Shown: positions 1-5,792 of the stretch, piece after piece
How the letters are laid out: each line of letters starts with the position of its first letter
Numbering within the stretch: position 1 is the stretch's first letter
Origin: an uncultured Selenomonadaceae bacterium
Lineage (GTDB): Bacteria > Bacillota > Negativicutes > Selenomonadales > Selenomonadaceae
Reading direction: 5' to 3'
Length of the DNA: 5,844 nt
Assembly: GCA_905236325.1 (NCBI GenBank)
Contig: CAJOPJ010000255.1
Location: forward strand, 1 to 5,844
The notes under the pieces: generated by a model
What the model was told of the DNA's origin: nothing
Seen by the model: only the letters and a program-made list of their open reading frames with translations
Database searches by the model: none
Position numbers and translations under genes: made by a program

Positions 1-615
1 CCGCTCGATAAAAAAATTACAATCGCCGCGAATGTGCAAAATTTTTATAAGAAATATGACAAACTCAAGCGCGCAAAAAATTTTATTACAGAACAGATTG
101 AAAAATGTCGTGCAGAAATTATTTATCTTGAAACTGTCGAGCACGCCTTAAATTCTTGCGAAAGTTTGGCGGAGATTGATGAAATTAAAACTGAACTTGT
201 TGCAGGAAATTATTTGAAGGAAGGCAGAAAAAAAACTGCGTCAAGCAAGAAGTCCGAGCCTTTTAAGTTTTTTGCGAAGGACGGCACAGAAATTTTAATC
301 GGCAAAAACAACGCGCAGAATGACAAATTGACTTTCAAAATTGCCGCGCCTGAAGATATTTGGTTGCATACAAAAGATATTACAGGTTCGCATGTAATTT
401 TGCGTTGTAATGGAATTGAGCCGAGCGAAGAAAATTTAATTTACGCGGCGCAGCTTGCAGCAAAATTTTCAAAAGCCGCCGAGTCCTCAAAAGTTCCGGT
501 CGATTACACAAAAATAAAGTTTGTGAAAAAACCTTCCGGCGCAAAACCCGGCTTTGTAAATTTTTTCAACCAAAAAACTATTTATGTTAATCCTGCTGAA
601 GGTGATTTTTTATGA
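1..615 (+). CDS. rqcH: RqcH/NFACT-family ribosome quality control protein, C-terminal part (5' end outside window)
   Basis: The frame is open from base 1, so this is the last 204 residues of a longer gene; a GTG at 34 is internal, not a start. The first residues (PLDKKIT...NVQNFYKKYDKLKRAK) match the family's link into its helical coiled-coil segment, here about residues 14-72. The NFACT-R domain follows from about residue 88, with ILIGKNNAQND, the signature DIWLHTKDITGSHV and the usual C-terminal KKPSGAKPGFV...NQKTIYV. Family members are about 570-590 residues, so roughly 370-385 residues, including NFACT-N, lie to the left. In known members RqcH binds stalled 50S-peptidyl-tRNA complexes in the cytoplasm and directs alanine tailing of the nascent chain; the family was formerly called fibronectin-binding protein FbpA. 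Its TGA stop overlaps the aroB start as ATGA, implying a shared transcript. The family call is firm; the tailing function is from homology. Confidence 0.93.
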   Translation, partial: PLDKKITIAANVQNFYKKYDKLKRAKNFITEQIEKCRAEIIYLETVEHALNSCESLAEIDEIKTELVAGNYLKEGRKKTASSKKSEPFKFFAKDGTEILIGKNNAQNDKLTFKIAAPEDIWLHTKDITGSHVILRCNGIEPSEENLIYAAQLAAKFSKAAESSKVPVDYTKIKFVKKPSGAKPGFVNFFNQKTIYVNPAEGDFL

Positions 616-1682
616 CAGAAATTAAAGTTGAACTTGGCGCGAAAAGTTATAAAATTTTAATTGGCGAAAAAATTTTTGCTGAATGTGCGCAATTTATTTT
701 TGAAAAGAATTTCAGCAAAATTTTGGTCGTGACTGATGAAAATGTTTTAAAAGCCTGCGGAGAAAAATTTTTTTCAGAATTAAAAATTTTTGAAATTGAT
801 TTTGAAATTTTTACAATTCCTGCCGGCGAAAATTCAAAAACACTCGATTTTGCAGAAAAAATTTTTACATGCGCAATTGAACTCGGTCTTGACAGAAAGT
901 CTTTGATTGTGGCTTTTGGTGGCGGAGTTGTTGGCGATTTGGCAGGTTTTGTTTCGGCGACTTACCTGCGTGGAATTGATTTTGTTCAAGTGCCGACAAG
1001 TTTATTGGCGCAGGTTGATTCCTCAGTTGGCGGAAAAACTGCAGTAAATCACGCGCTTGGAAAAAATCTAATTGGCGCATTTTATCAGCCGCGTGCAGTT
1101 TTTGTTGACTTGGCGACTTTAAAAACTTTGCCGGAGCGCGAAATAAAATCCGGCTTGGCTGAAGTTATCAAAGTTGCCGCAATTTGCGATGAAAAATTTT
1201 TTGCTTATCTTGAAAATAACGCTGAAAAAATTTTAAATTGCGAAGTTGAAGTTCTGGAAAAAATAATCAAGCGTTCTTGCGAAATTAAAGCTGAAATTGT
1301 AAGCCTTGATGAACATGAAAATAATTTGCGCTTCATTTTAAATTTTGGTCATACAATCGCGCATGCTGTCGAAGTCGAAACAAATTACAAAAAATATCGG
1401 CACGGCGAGGCTGTTGCAATCGGAATGATTGGCGCGGCAATTTTAAGCAAAATTTCCGACGCTGAGATTTTACGCCTGACTAATTTAATTAAAAAATTTA
1501 ATTTGCCTGTTAAAGCTGAAAATTGTTCAGTTGAAAAAATTTATTTGGCAACTTTGCGTGACAAAAAAAATTTGCACGGCAAAATAAATTGGATTTTATT
1601 AAAAAAAATCGGCGAAACAAAAATTTCAACCGAAATTTCCGAACTTGAAATCAAAAATTGCTTAAAAAAAATCCTCCGCTAG
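612..1682 (+). CDS. aroB: 3-dehydroquinate synthase
   Basis: This cytoplasmic enzyme converts DAHP (3-deoxy-D-arabino-heptulosonate 7-phosphate) to 3-dehydroquinate, the second step of the shikimate pathway, using NAD and a divalent metal. The 356 residues match normal AroB length. Visible motifs are GGGVVGD (103-109, nucleotide-binding loop), YLRG (118-121), VPTSLLAQVDSSVGGKTAVN (127-146) and NLIGAFYQP. The metal ligands expected for the family are present: Glu184 in GLAEVIK, His247 in FGHTIAHA and His264 in HGEAVAIGM. The ATG is supported by GAAGGTGA at 598-605, six bases upstream and inside the rqcH end, and overlaps the rqcH stop by four bases. The TAG stop lies inside the loop of the terminator hairpin. 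No other aro genes are in the window, so AroB is a lone shikimate gene here. Confidence 0.97.
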   Translation: MTEIKVELGAKSYKILIGEKIFAECAQFIFEKNFSKILVVTDENVLKACGEKFFSELKIFEIDFEIFTIPAGENSKTLDFAEKIFTCAIELGLDRKSLIVAFGGGVVGDLAGFVSATYLRGIDFVQVPTSLLAQVDSSVGGKTAVNHALGKNLIGAFYQPRAVFVDLATLKTLPEREIKSGLAEVIKVAAICDEKFFAYLENNAEKILNCEVEVLEKIIKRSCEIKAEIVSLDEHENNLRFILNFGHTIAHAVEVETNYKKYRHGEAVAIGMIGAAILSKISDAEILRLTNLIKKFNLPVKAENCSVEKIYLATLRDKKNLHGKINWILLKKIGETKISTEISELEIKNCLKKILR

Positions 1683-1697
1683 GGAGGTTATTTTTTT
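1664..1697. terminator. bidirectional intrinsic terminator between aroB and cobO
   Basis: CCTCC (1673-1677) pairs with GGAGG (1683-1687) around a GCTAG loop. An A run precedes the stem (about 1664-1671) and a T run follows it (1691-1697). A stem plus U-tract is therefore formed on either strand, as expected between convergent genes. The hairpin contains the aroB TAG stop (1680-1682). The right-hand T run includes the first bases of the cobO stop (1696-1698), so the element is maximally compact. The stem is only five G+C-rich pairs; A-U pairs may extend it across one mismatch. Confidence 0.8.
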
Positions 1698-2223
1698 AAA
1701 ATTCAATTCCGACTTGCGCTTTAATTCCTGCTTGAAAAGGATGCTTTATCAATTTCATTTCGGTAACTAAATCTGCGCGGTCGATTAGTTTTTCAGTTGC
1801 ATCGCGTCCTGTGAAAACTAAATGCAAATTTGGCGGCTTAATTTCAATCAAATTTAACATTTCGGCTTCAGAAATCAAATTAAATTTCACGGCGTAGTTA
1901 ATTTCGTCCAAAATAATTAAATCCCAGCTGCCGGAAAAAATTTCCTGACGCGCCAAGTGCAAAGTTTCTTGCGCTGCTTTTTGATGATCAGATTTGTTGC
2001 CTTTGGTTGTAAAACCAAGACCGCACTGTTGAATTTTAATTTGTGGCGAATGTTCAGCTAAAATTTTCAGCGCGTCAAGTTCGCCGTAAGTTTGACTGCC
2101 TTTTATGAACTGCAAAATTAAAACTCTGAGTCCGGCTCCGAAAGCTCTAAGTGCCAAACCAAGTGCAGCAGTAGTTTTGCCTTTGCCATCGCCTGTGTGA
2201 ACAATTACAAGTCCGTGCGTCAT
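1696..2223 (-). CDS. cobO: cob(I)yrinic acid a,c-diamide / corrinoid adenosyltransferase (CobO/BtuR/CobA family)
   Basis: The 175-residue protein matches the BtuR/CobO/CobA adenosyltransferase family, which transfers the adenosyl group of ATP to reduced cobalt in corrinoids during adenosylcobalamin synthesis or salvage. The N-terminal P-loop GDGKGKTT (11-18) is characteristic. A Walker B-like DLIILDEINYAV spans 101-112, followed by FTGRDA (138-142) and the family C-terminal signature DLVTEMKLIKHPFQAGIKAQVGIEF (151-175). The family is cytoplasmic. The ATG overlaps the tyrS stop as ATGA (2220-2223). No good SD precedes it, so translation probably depends on coupling to tyrS. No cobalamin riboswitch is visible, and no other cobalamin gene is present. 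Whether the substrate is a biosynthetic intermediate or scavenged corrinoid cannot be told from sequence, so the symbol could equally be btuR or cobA. Confidence 0.95.
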   Translation of the reverse strand: MTHGLVIVHTGDGKGKTTAALGLALRAFGAGLRVLILQFIKGSQTYGELDALKILAEHSPQIKIQQCGLGFTTKGNKSDHQKAAQETLHLARQEIFSGSWDLIILDEINYAVKFNLISEAEMLNLIEIKPPNLHLVFTGRDATEKLIDRADLVTEMKLIKHPFQAGIKAQVGIEF

Positions 2224-3437
2224 TTGATAACCAGCTTGTAGAATTTTTTCTTGCCTTTGCGAATTACTGCAGAATTATTTTCAAAATCAGATTCAGCAAA
2301 AATATAATCAGCGTCGGTAACTTTGTTGTCGTTCAGCGTCAAGCCATTTTGCGCAATCAATCTGCGTCCTTCAGCTTTGGATTCAACAATTTTTTCGGTA
2401 GCAAGCACGTCCAGAATTTTTTTGCCAATAACATTTTCAATTTCAACAGTCGGCATATTTTCTGAACTTTGACCTGTGAAAATTTCAGTTGCAGATTTTT
2501 CAGCAGATTTAGCCGCGTCCTCGCCGTGCACTAATTTTGTAACTTCATAAGCCAGAATTTTTTTAGCTTCATTTATTGCAGAATCTTTCAAATTGCTGAG
2601 CCTGTTAACTTCCTCCATTGGCAAGAAAGTCAGCAAGCTTAGGCAAGTTTTGACATCAGCGTCATCAACATTGCGCCAATATTGATAAAAGTCGTAAGGC
2701 GAAACTTTATCAGCATCAAGCCAAAGTGCGCCGCCTGCAGTTTTGCCCATTTTTGTGCCGTCGCTTTTAGTCAGCAATTTGTTAGTCAAACCAAAAACAG
2801 CTTTACCTGTTTTGCGTCTTGTAAGTTCAACGCCGGCAATAATATTTGACCATTGATCGTCGCCGCCAAGTTCCATTTCGCAATCATAATCGGCGTTAAG
2901 TTTATAAAAATCATACGCCTGCATAACCATGTAATTAAATTCCAAGAAGGTTAAACCTTTTTCCCAACGCTGTTTATAACATTCCGCCGCCAACATTCTG
3001 TTTACTGTAAAATGTGCGCCGACTTCGCGCAGTAAATCAATATAATTCAATTTCCGCAACCAGTCGCCATTGTTCACCATTAAAGCCTTGTCGTCCGAAA
3101 AATCAATAAATCGCGCAATTTGTTTTTTGAACTGTTCGCAGTTGTGTTCGATAATTTCATCAGTCATAACTTTGCGCATATCAGTTCTGCCTGAAGGATC
3201 GCCAACAGTACCTGTGCCGCCGCCAACTAAAGCTATTGGTCGATGACCTGCGCGTTGCATATGCGCCATAACCATAAGCGCAATAAAATGACCGGCATGC
3301 AAACTGTCAGCTGTCGGATCGAATCCAATATAAAATGTAACTTTTTTTTCGCCAAGCAATTTTCTAACTTGCTCTTCATCAGTACATTGCGCAATAAATC
3401 CGCGCTCCTTCAGTGTATCAAAAACATTTTCTGCCAA
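2220..3437 (-). CDS. tyrS: tyrosyl-tRNA synthetase
   Basis: This class I aminoacyl-tRNA synthetase charges tRNA-Tyr with tyrosine in the cytoplasm. The 405 residues are normal for the family. The Rossmann catalytic domain shows YIGFDPTADSLHAGH (36-50; HAGH is the HIGH motif), VGGGTGTVGDPSGR (71-84), QAYDF (173-177) and GGDDQWSNI (191-199). The KMSKS-equivalent KMGKT is at 229-233. The C-terminal S4-like RNA-binding domain spans about 340-400 (ILDVLATEKIVESKAEGRRLIAQNGL). No ATG is available in frame near the N-terminus. TTG at 3437-3435 is chosen because AGGGAG lies eight bases upstream and the protein then begins at the usual family position. A promoter lies about 40-65 bases upstream. There is no T-box leader: the transcript leader is only about 30 bases. 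cobO follows with a 4-base overlap. Confidence 0.97.
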   Translation of the reverse strand: MAENVFDTLKERGFIAQCTDEEQVRKLLGEKKVTFYIGFDPTADSLHAGHFIALMVMAHMQRAGHRPIALVGGGTGTVGDPSGRTDMRKVMTDEIIEHNCEQFKKQIARFIDFSDDKALMVNNGDWLRKLNYIDLLREVGAHFTVNRMLAAECYKQRWEKGLTFLEFNYMVMQAYDFYKLNADYDCEMELGGDDQWSNIIAGVELTRRKTGKAVFGLTNKLLTKSDGTKMGKTAGGALWLDADKVSPYDFYQYWRNVDDADVKTCLSLLTFLPMEEVNRLSNLKDSAINEAKKILAYEVTKLVHGEDAAKSAEKSATEIFTGQSSENMPTVEIENVIGKKILDVLATEKIVESKAEGRRLIAQNGLTLNDNKVTDADYIFAESDFENNSAVIRKGKKKFYKLVIK

Positions 3438-3445
3438 TAAACTCG

Positions 3446-3451
3446 CTCCCT
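3446..3451 (-). promoter_or_regulatory. Shine-Dalgarno site fixing the TTG start of tyrS
   Basis: The minus strand reads AGGGAG, then eight bases, then TTG (3437-3435). With no in-frame ATG nearby, this spacing is the main evidence for the rare TTG initiation codon. Confidence 0.75.
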
Positions 3452-3474
3452 ACAAAAAAATTTTTTACGCGCTG

Positions 3475-3502
3475 ATTATAACATTGCAAAAAATTTTATC
3501 AA
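3475..3502 (-). promoter_or_regulatory. sigma-70/sigma-A-type promoter for tyrS-cobO
   Basis: On the minus strand a -35 TTGATA (3502-3497) is followed by a 16-base spacer and a perfect -10 TATAAT (3480-3475). TGT directly before the -10 gives an extended -10. The predicted start is near 3468, giving a leader of about 30 bases that carries an A6T7 tract and then the SD. The promoter lies in the short gap after the glycosyltransferase gene, so tyrS-cobO can be expressed independently of it. This is a sequence match only. Confidence 0.75.
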
Positions 3503-3520
3503 GCGATGAAAAATTTTTAT

Positions 3521-4234
3521 TCAGTCAGGCGCAAAAAATTCGGCATTTGTTTTGGAATTTTTTTCCATTTTTTCCATGTATGCGTTGTAATCTTTAGCGA
3601 TATGACCAATATCAAAAGCTGTATAGCCTTCGTGTGCCAAATCCCAAGCAGCAACTGTTGCAGTCGGACCCAAAATAAAACACAAAGTCGTGTCTTTAGG
3701 AAATTTCCTTGCGGTTTCCAAAATTTCCTTGTATTGCGACCAAGCGTTTCTCGATTTGCAAAAAATATGTTGGCGACTTTCGGCGTACTCAAAAACATTG
3801 TGGCGGATTTTATCAAAAACAGTTTTGCCGGAAAAAATTACCAACTTTCTATTGCGGAAAAGTTCTTTATTTTGCTCAATTCGACGCTTAAGCAAATCAG
3901 CGTCACCGGTTGCCATGTATGGAAAAGTAAATGTACTTGCAAGGTAAAGCCGCTTGCGATTGCAATTTTGTAAAAATCCGGCGCGTATTTCTTTACCTTT
4001 CAATCGCATCCAAAGACTGTTATTTTCACCAATATGGAAATAATTATATTCAATGCAAACATAACACTTGTCGCTGGAACTTTGCAAAATTTCACGCAAC
4101 CGCGCGGCTAAATTTTCATCGTACTCCTGAAACTCACGCGATTGCCCAAGCATTAGCAAAACTTCGCCGTCGCCGTAACGACAAAAACTTTTCGGACTTT
4201 CTGAAATCAATTCCATACTTTCGTCAACATTCAA
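3521..4234 (-). CDS. GT-D fold (DUF1792-like) glycosyltransferase, catalytic part; separated from its N-terminus by a poly-C frameshift
   Basis: The 237 residues resemble the DUF1792/GT-D glycosyltransferase family. SFCRYGDGEVLLMLG (16-30) carries the acidic D-x-E (Asp22, Glu24) that binds metal and sugar nucleotide in characterised members. GPTATVAAWDLAHEGYTAFDIGHIAKDY (189-216) is the family's conserved C-terminal block. Known members act in the cytoplasm on protein-linked or surface glycans; sugar and acceptor here are unknown. There is no signal peptide or membrane segment. The nominal start is TTG at 4234-4232, overlapping the upstream TGA as TTGA, with no convincing SD. An ATG at 4216-4214 would also keep the D-x-E motif. 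The frame stays open upstream through the C12 run (PPPPSIPLHIL), which suggests the true start is ATG 4428 when tract length permits. C13 or C10 gives an in-frame gene from 4428 to 3521, 302 residues for C13. The family call is good; the expression state is unknown. Confidence 0.82.
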   Translation of the reverse strand: MNVDESMELISESPKSFCRYGDGEVLLMLGQSREFQEYDENLAARLREILQSSSDKCYVCIEYNYFHIGENNSLWMRLKGKEIRAGFLQNCNRKRLYLASTFTFPYMATGDADLLKRRIEQNKELFRNRKLVIFSGKTVFDKIRHNVFEYAESRQHIFCKSRNAWSQYKEILETARKFPKDTTLCFILGPTATVAAWDLAHEGYTAFDIGHIAKDYNAYMEKMEKNSKTNAEFFAPD

Positions 4235-4428
4235 GATATGCAGAGGTATACTGGGGGGGGGGGGATATATTTAAAATTATCTTCGGCGCGTGCTAAAAAT
4301 TCAGGCAAAATTTGCGAAGGTAAATTTCTCAGCGAAACATTTGACAGAAAAGATAAATTGTCACGGAAGATTGGATTTTTGTTCCAAAGTTCCGACAGAA
4401 TTTGTTCAACTTGAACTTCATTAGCCAT
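4231..4428 (-). CDS. N-terminal segment of the same glycosyltransferase gene, ending early after the poly-C run
   Basis: This 65-residue frame has a strong start: ATG at 4428-4426 with GGAGG eight bases upstream, behind a good promoter. The sequence up to about residue 53 is a soluble, mixed-charge, probably helical segment (VEQILSELWNKN, LPSQILPEFLARAEDN) that I do not recognise as a named domain. It then enters the C12 tract as YIPPPP and runs out after six further codons (VYLCIS) at TGA 4233-4231. It is best read as the 5' part of the glycosyltransferase gene in an out-of-frame state, not as an independent protein. Adding one base to the tract, or removing two, joins it to the catalytic frame. 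A sequencing error in the homopolymer would produce the same picture. Confidence 0.7.
   Translation of the reverse strand: MANEVQVEQILSELWNKNPIFRDNLSFLSNVSLRNLPSQILPEFLARAEDNFKYIPPPPVYLCIS
4253..4264. repeat. G12 homopolymer (C12 in the gene), candidate phase-variation tract
   Basis: Twelve consecutive G on the + strand lie inside the glycosyltransferase gene. It is the only long G/C run in an AT-rich window whose other homopolymers are all A or T. Flanking frames are open on both sides: the upstream frame enters as I-P-P-P-P, and the downstream frame is open back through the run. The two frames differ by one base, so length changes in the run would switch between fused and split products. 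Confidence 0.85.
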
Positions 4429-4436
4429 TTAAACTG

Positions 4437-4441
4437 CCTCC
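4437..4441 (-). promoter_or_regulatory. Shine-Dalgarno site for the glycosyltransferase gene
   Basis: GGAGG on the minus strand sits eight bases before ATG 4428-4426. It is one of the strongest SD sites in the window. It marks this ATG, rather than the TTG at 4234, as the primary start of the gene. Confidence 0.8.
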
Positions 4442-4461
4442 ATTGAAAAAATTTTTTTTGC

Positions 4462-4490
4462 AGTTTACCAGCTGAATTTTGCATTGTCAA
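4462..4490 (-). promoter_or_regulatory. sigma-70/sigma-A-type promoter for the glycosyltransferase gene
   Basis: A consensus -35 TTGACA (4490-4485), a 17-base spacer and a -10-like TAAACT (4467-4462, 4 of 6 matches) lie in the 78-base gap after the KAS III gene. The predicted start near 4455 falls in an A8T6 tract upstream of the SD. The gene could therefore be transcribed apart from the ACP-KAS III unit. This is a sequence match only. Confidence 0.6.
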
Positions 4491-4506
4491 TTTTTAGACC
4501 GCAATG

Positions 4507-5568
4507 TTAAAAATAAATTGTCTTGCAGAAATTGAAGTTGCCGATATTTAAAACCATTGCGCCCCAAGCTAAGCCAACGCCAAAACCTGCCAGGCAAACT
4601 TGAAATTTATTTTGCAAAAGCTGTTCGCCAAGATTAAATGTAATATTCAGCGGAATTGTCACGCTGCTTGCATTTCCAAAATTTGTAACTATGTTTGCAG
4701 GCATTTTTTCATAAGGCACGCCAATTTCATCAGCTAACTTTTCGACCATAAATTTATTTGGCTGGTGGAAAAGATAATAATCAATTTTGTCTTTGCTCAA
4801 GCCGGCTGAATTTATAACGCTTTCAATCAATGGCGGAACTTCAGTTTGTACAAAATTAAAAACTTCCTTGCCCTGCATAACTAAATTGTCAAGGCTGCGC
4901 AAATTTCCTGTACCGTCGTCGTGCATTATCGCAGTTTCGGCAGTCGAAGGCATTTTAAAGCCACCTGCAGGAATCATCAGCAGATTGAAGCCGGAGCCGT
5001 CCATCTTTATTTCGCCTTGAATTGATTCTTCAGCAGAAATTTTTTCAATTATGGTAATAGCTGCAGCATCGCCAATCAGTGGATAACTGTTTCTGTCTTG
5101 CTTGGAAGTTTTGCGGCTCAAAATGTTTGCGTTTATCAGCACAATTTTTTTGTTCAGCTGTTCAATTAAACTGCACGCCTCAATAATTCCGACAATGTAA
5201 CCTGCGCAACCTTGATTGATATCTAAGCACAAAATATCTGTCGGTAAATTTAATCGACCATGAATGACATTTGAAGTTGGCGGCAAAAAATAGTCCGGCG
5301 ATTCTGTAACCAAAATCAACGCGCCGATTTCTTCCTTGCGTAAAAATTTTTCAGCAAATAAATACTCCAAACCAAAAACTGCCAAATCTGAAACTGTCAC
5401 GCCATCTTCAACTAAGTGGTGCTTGTCAAAGCCCATTACCAACTTCAAGCGTTCAGTGCGTTTTTTATCGGCTTTGTAATTGTCCATTTCAGAGTCGAAG
5501 GTTTTAAAATTTTTTGGCACAATGGAAAGTATGCCGGTAATTTTTTTATTTTTGTAATTAAATTTCAT
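4507..5568 (-). CDS. beta-ketoacyl-ACP synthase III-like condensing enzyme (thiolase fold)
   Basis: The protein is a KAS III (FabH-like) homologue, cytoplasmic, expected to condense an acyl-CoA starter with malonyl-ACP. Numbered from the ATG at 5568, the full catalytic triad is visible: Cys121 in DINQGCAGY, His268 in FHQPNKF and Asn299 in NFGNASSVTIP. VTESPDYFLPPTSNV and the closing GFGVGLAWGAMVL are also typical. At 353 residues it is somewhat longer than housekeeping FabH (about 310-330), with a short C-terminal tail. An ATG 12 bases further upstream (5580) is possible, but GAAGG is only three bases from it. ATG 5568 has GGTG six bases upstream, a smaller overlap with the ACP gene (11 bases), and a better N-terminus (MKFNYKNKKITGILSIVPKN). 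Pairing with a dedicated ACP and lying next to a glycosyltransferase point to a specialised acyl product, not bulk fatty-acid synthesis. That role is inferred, so no symbol is given. Confidence 0.9.
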   Translation of the reverse strand: MKFNYKNKKITGILSIVPKNFKTFDSEMDNYKADKKRTERLKLVMGFDKHHLVEDGVTVSDLAVFGLEYLFAEKFLRKEEIGALILVTESPDYFLPPTSNVIHGRLNLPTDILCLDINQGCAGYIVGIIEACSLIEQLNKKIVLINANILSRKTSKQDRNSYPLIGDAAAITIIEKISAEESIQGEIKMDGSGFNLLMIPAGGFKMPSTAETAIMHDDGTGNLRSLDNLVMQGKEVFNFVQTEVPPLIESVINSAGLSKDKIDYYLFHQPNKFMVEKLADEIGVPYEKMPANIVTNFGNASSVTIPLNITFNLGEQLLQNKFQVCLAGFGVGLAWGAMVLNIGNFNFCKTIYF

Positions 5569-5791
5569 CGCCGACACCATGCGCCTTCAATAAATTTTCT
5601 ATCGCGGTCAGATTGCAAAAATTTTCAGGAATAATTTCAGTGCCTTTGATTTTCACTCCAAATTTTTTTTCCAACGCCGCAACAAAAGTCATCAAGTCGA
5701 ATGAATCATAGCCGTCCTCAAGAAAATTTTCACTGTTCTCAAAATCAAAATCAGGCCTGATTTCAGTTAAGATTTTAATAATTTTTTTCAT
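5558..5791 (-). CDS. acyl carrier protein (phosphopantetheine-binding)
   Basis: The 77-residue acidic protein has the carrier-protein pattern LEDGYDSFDLMTFVAALEKKFGVKI. Ser30 in D-S-F is the expected 4'-phosphopantetheine attachment site; housekeeping ACPs usually have D-S-L there. The later segment TEIIPENFCNLTAIENLL matches helices III-IV of the fold. The start ATG has GAGGAG nine bases upstream. The gene overlaps the KAS III gene by 11 bases (23 with the alternative start), so the two are probably translated together and the ACP probably carries that enzyme's substrate. The divergent D-S-F motif and operon setting suggest a pathway-specific carrier. A D-alanyl carrier (DltC) is less likely, given the KAS III partner and the absence of dlt genes in view. 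Confidence 0.9.
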   Translation of the reverse strand: MKKIIKILTEIRPDFDFENSENFLEDGYDSFDLMTFVAALEKKFGVKIKGTEIIPENFCNLTAIENLLKAHGVGDEI

Positions 5792-5792
5792 G

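Noticed and set aside
34..36. GTG at 34 as the start of the first gene
   Set aside because: The frame is open back to base 1 and the upstream residues match the RqcH family, so the gene is truncated by the window edge.
865..1080. Minus-strand open frame of 71 codons inside aroB
   Set aside because: Lies wholly within aroB, has low-complexity Gln/Arg-rich content and matches no family; it is a shadow of the real gene.
3438..3520. T-box or other amino-acid-sensing leader upstream of tyrS
   Set aside because: The predicted leader is about 30 bases with no specifier stem or T-box sequence; only a promoter and SD are seen.
3503..3520. Terminator after the glycosyltransferase gene
   Set aside because: Only A/T palindromes without a G+C stem are present, so read-through into tyrS cannot be excluded but no terminator is called.
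3506..4296. Several open frames on the + strand, and a second minus frame, across the glycosyltransferase region
   Set aside because: They overlap the glycosyltransferase frames, are Cys/Phe/Lys-rich without recognisable motifs, and lack convincing SD sites.
4481..4507. Weak inverted repeat (CATTG...CAATG) after the KAS III gene as a terminator
   Set aside because: Only five pairs with a 15-base loop and no U-tract directly after; it also overlaps the -35 box of the next promoter.
4787..5020. Plus-strand open frame of 77 codons inside the KAS III gene
   Set aside because: Antisense to an intact catalytic gene, with no motif or leader; also true of the 72-codon frame at 5416-5634.
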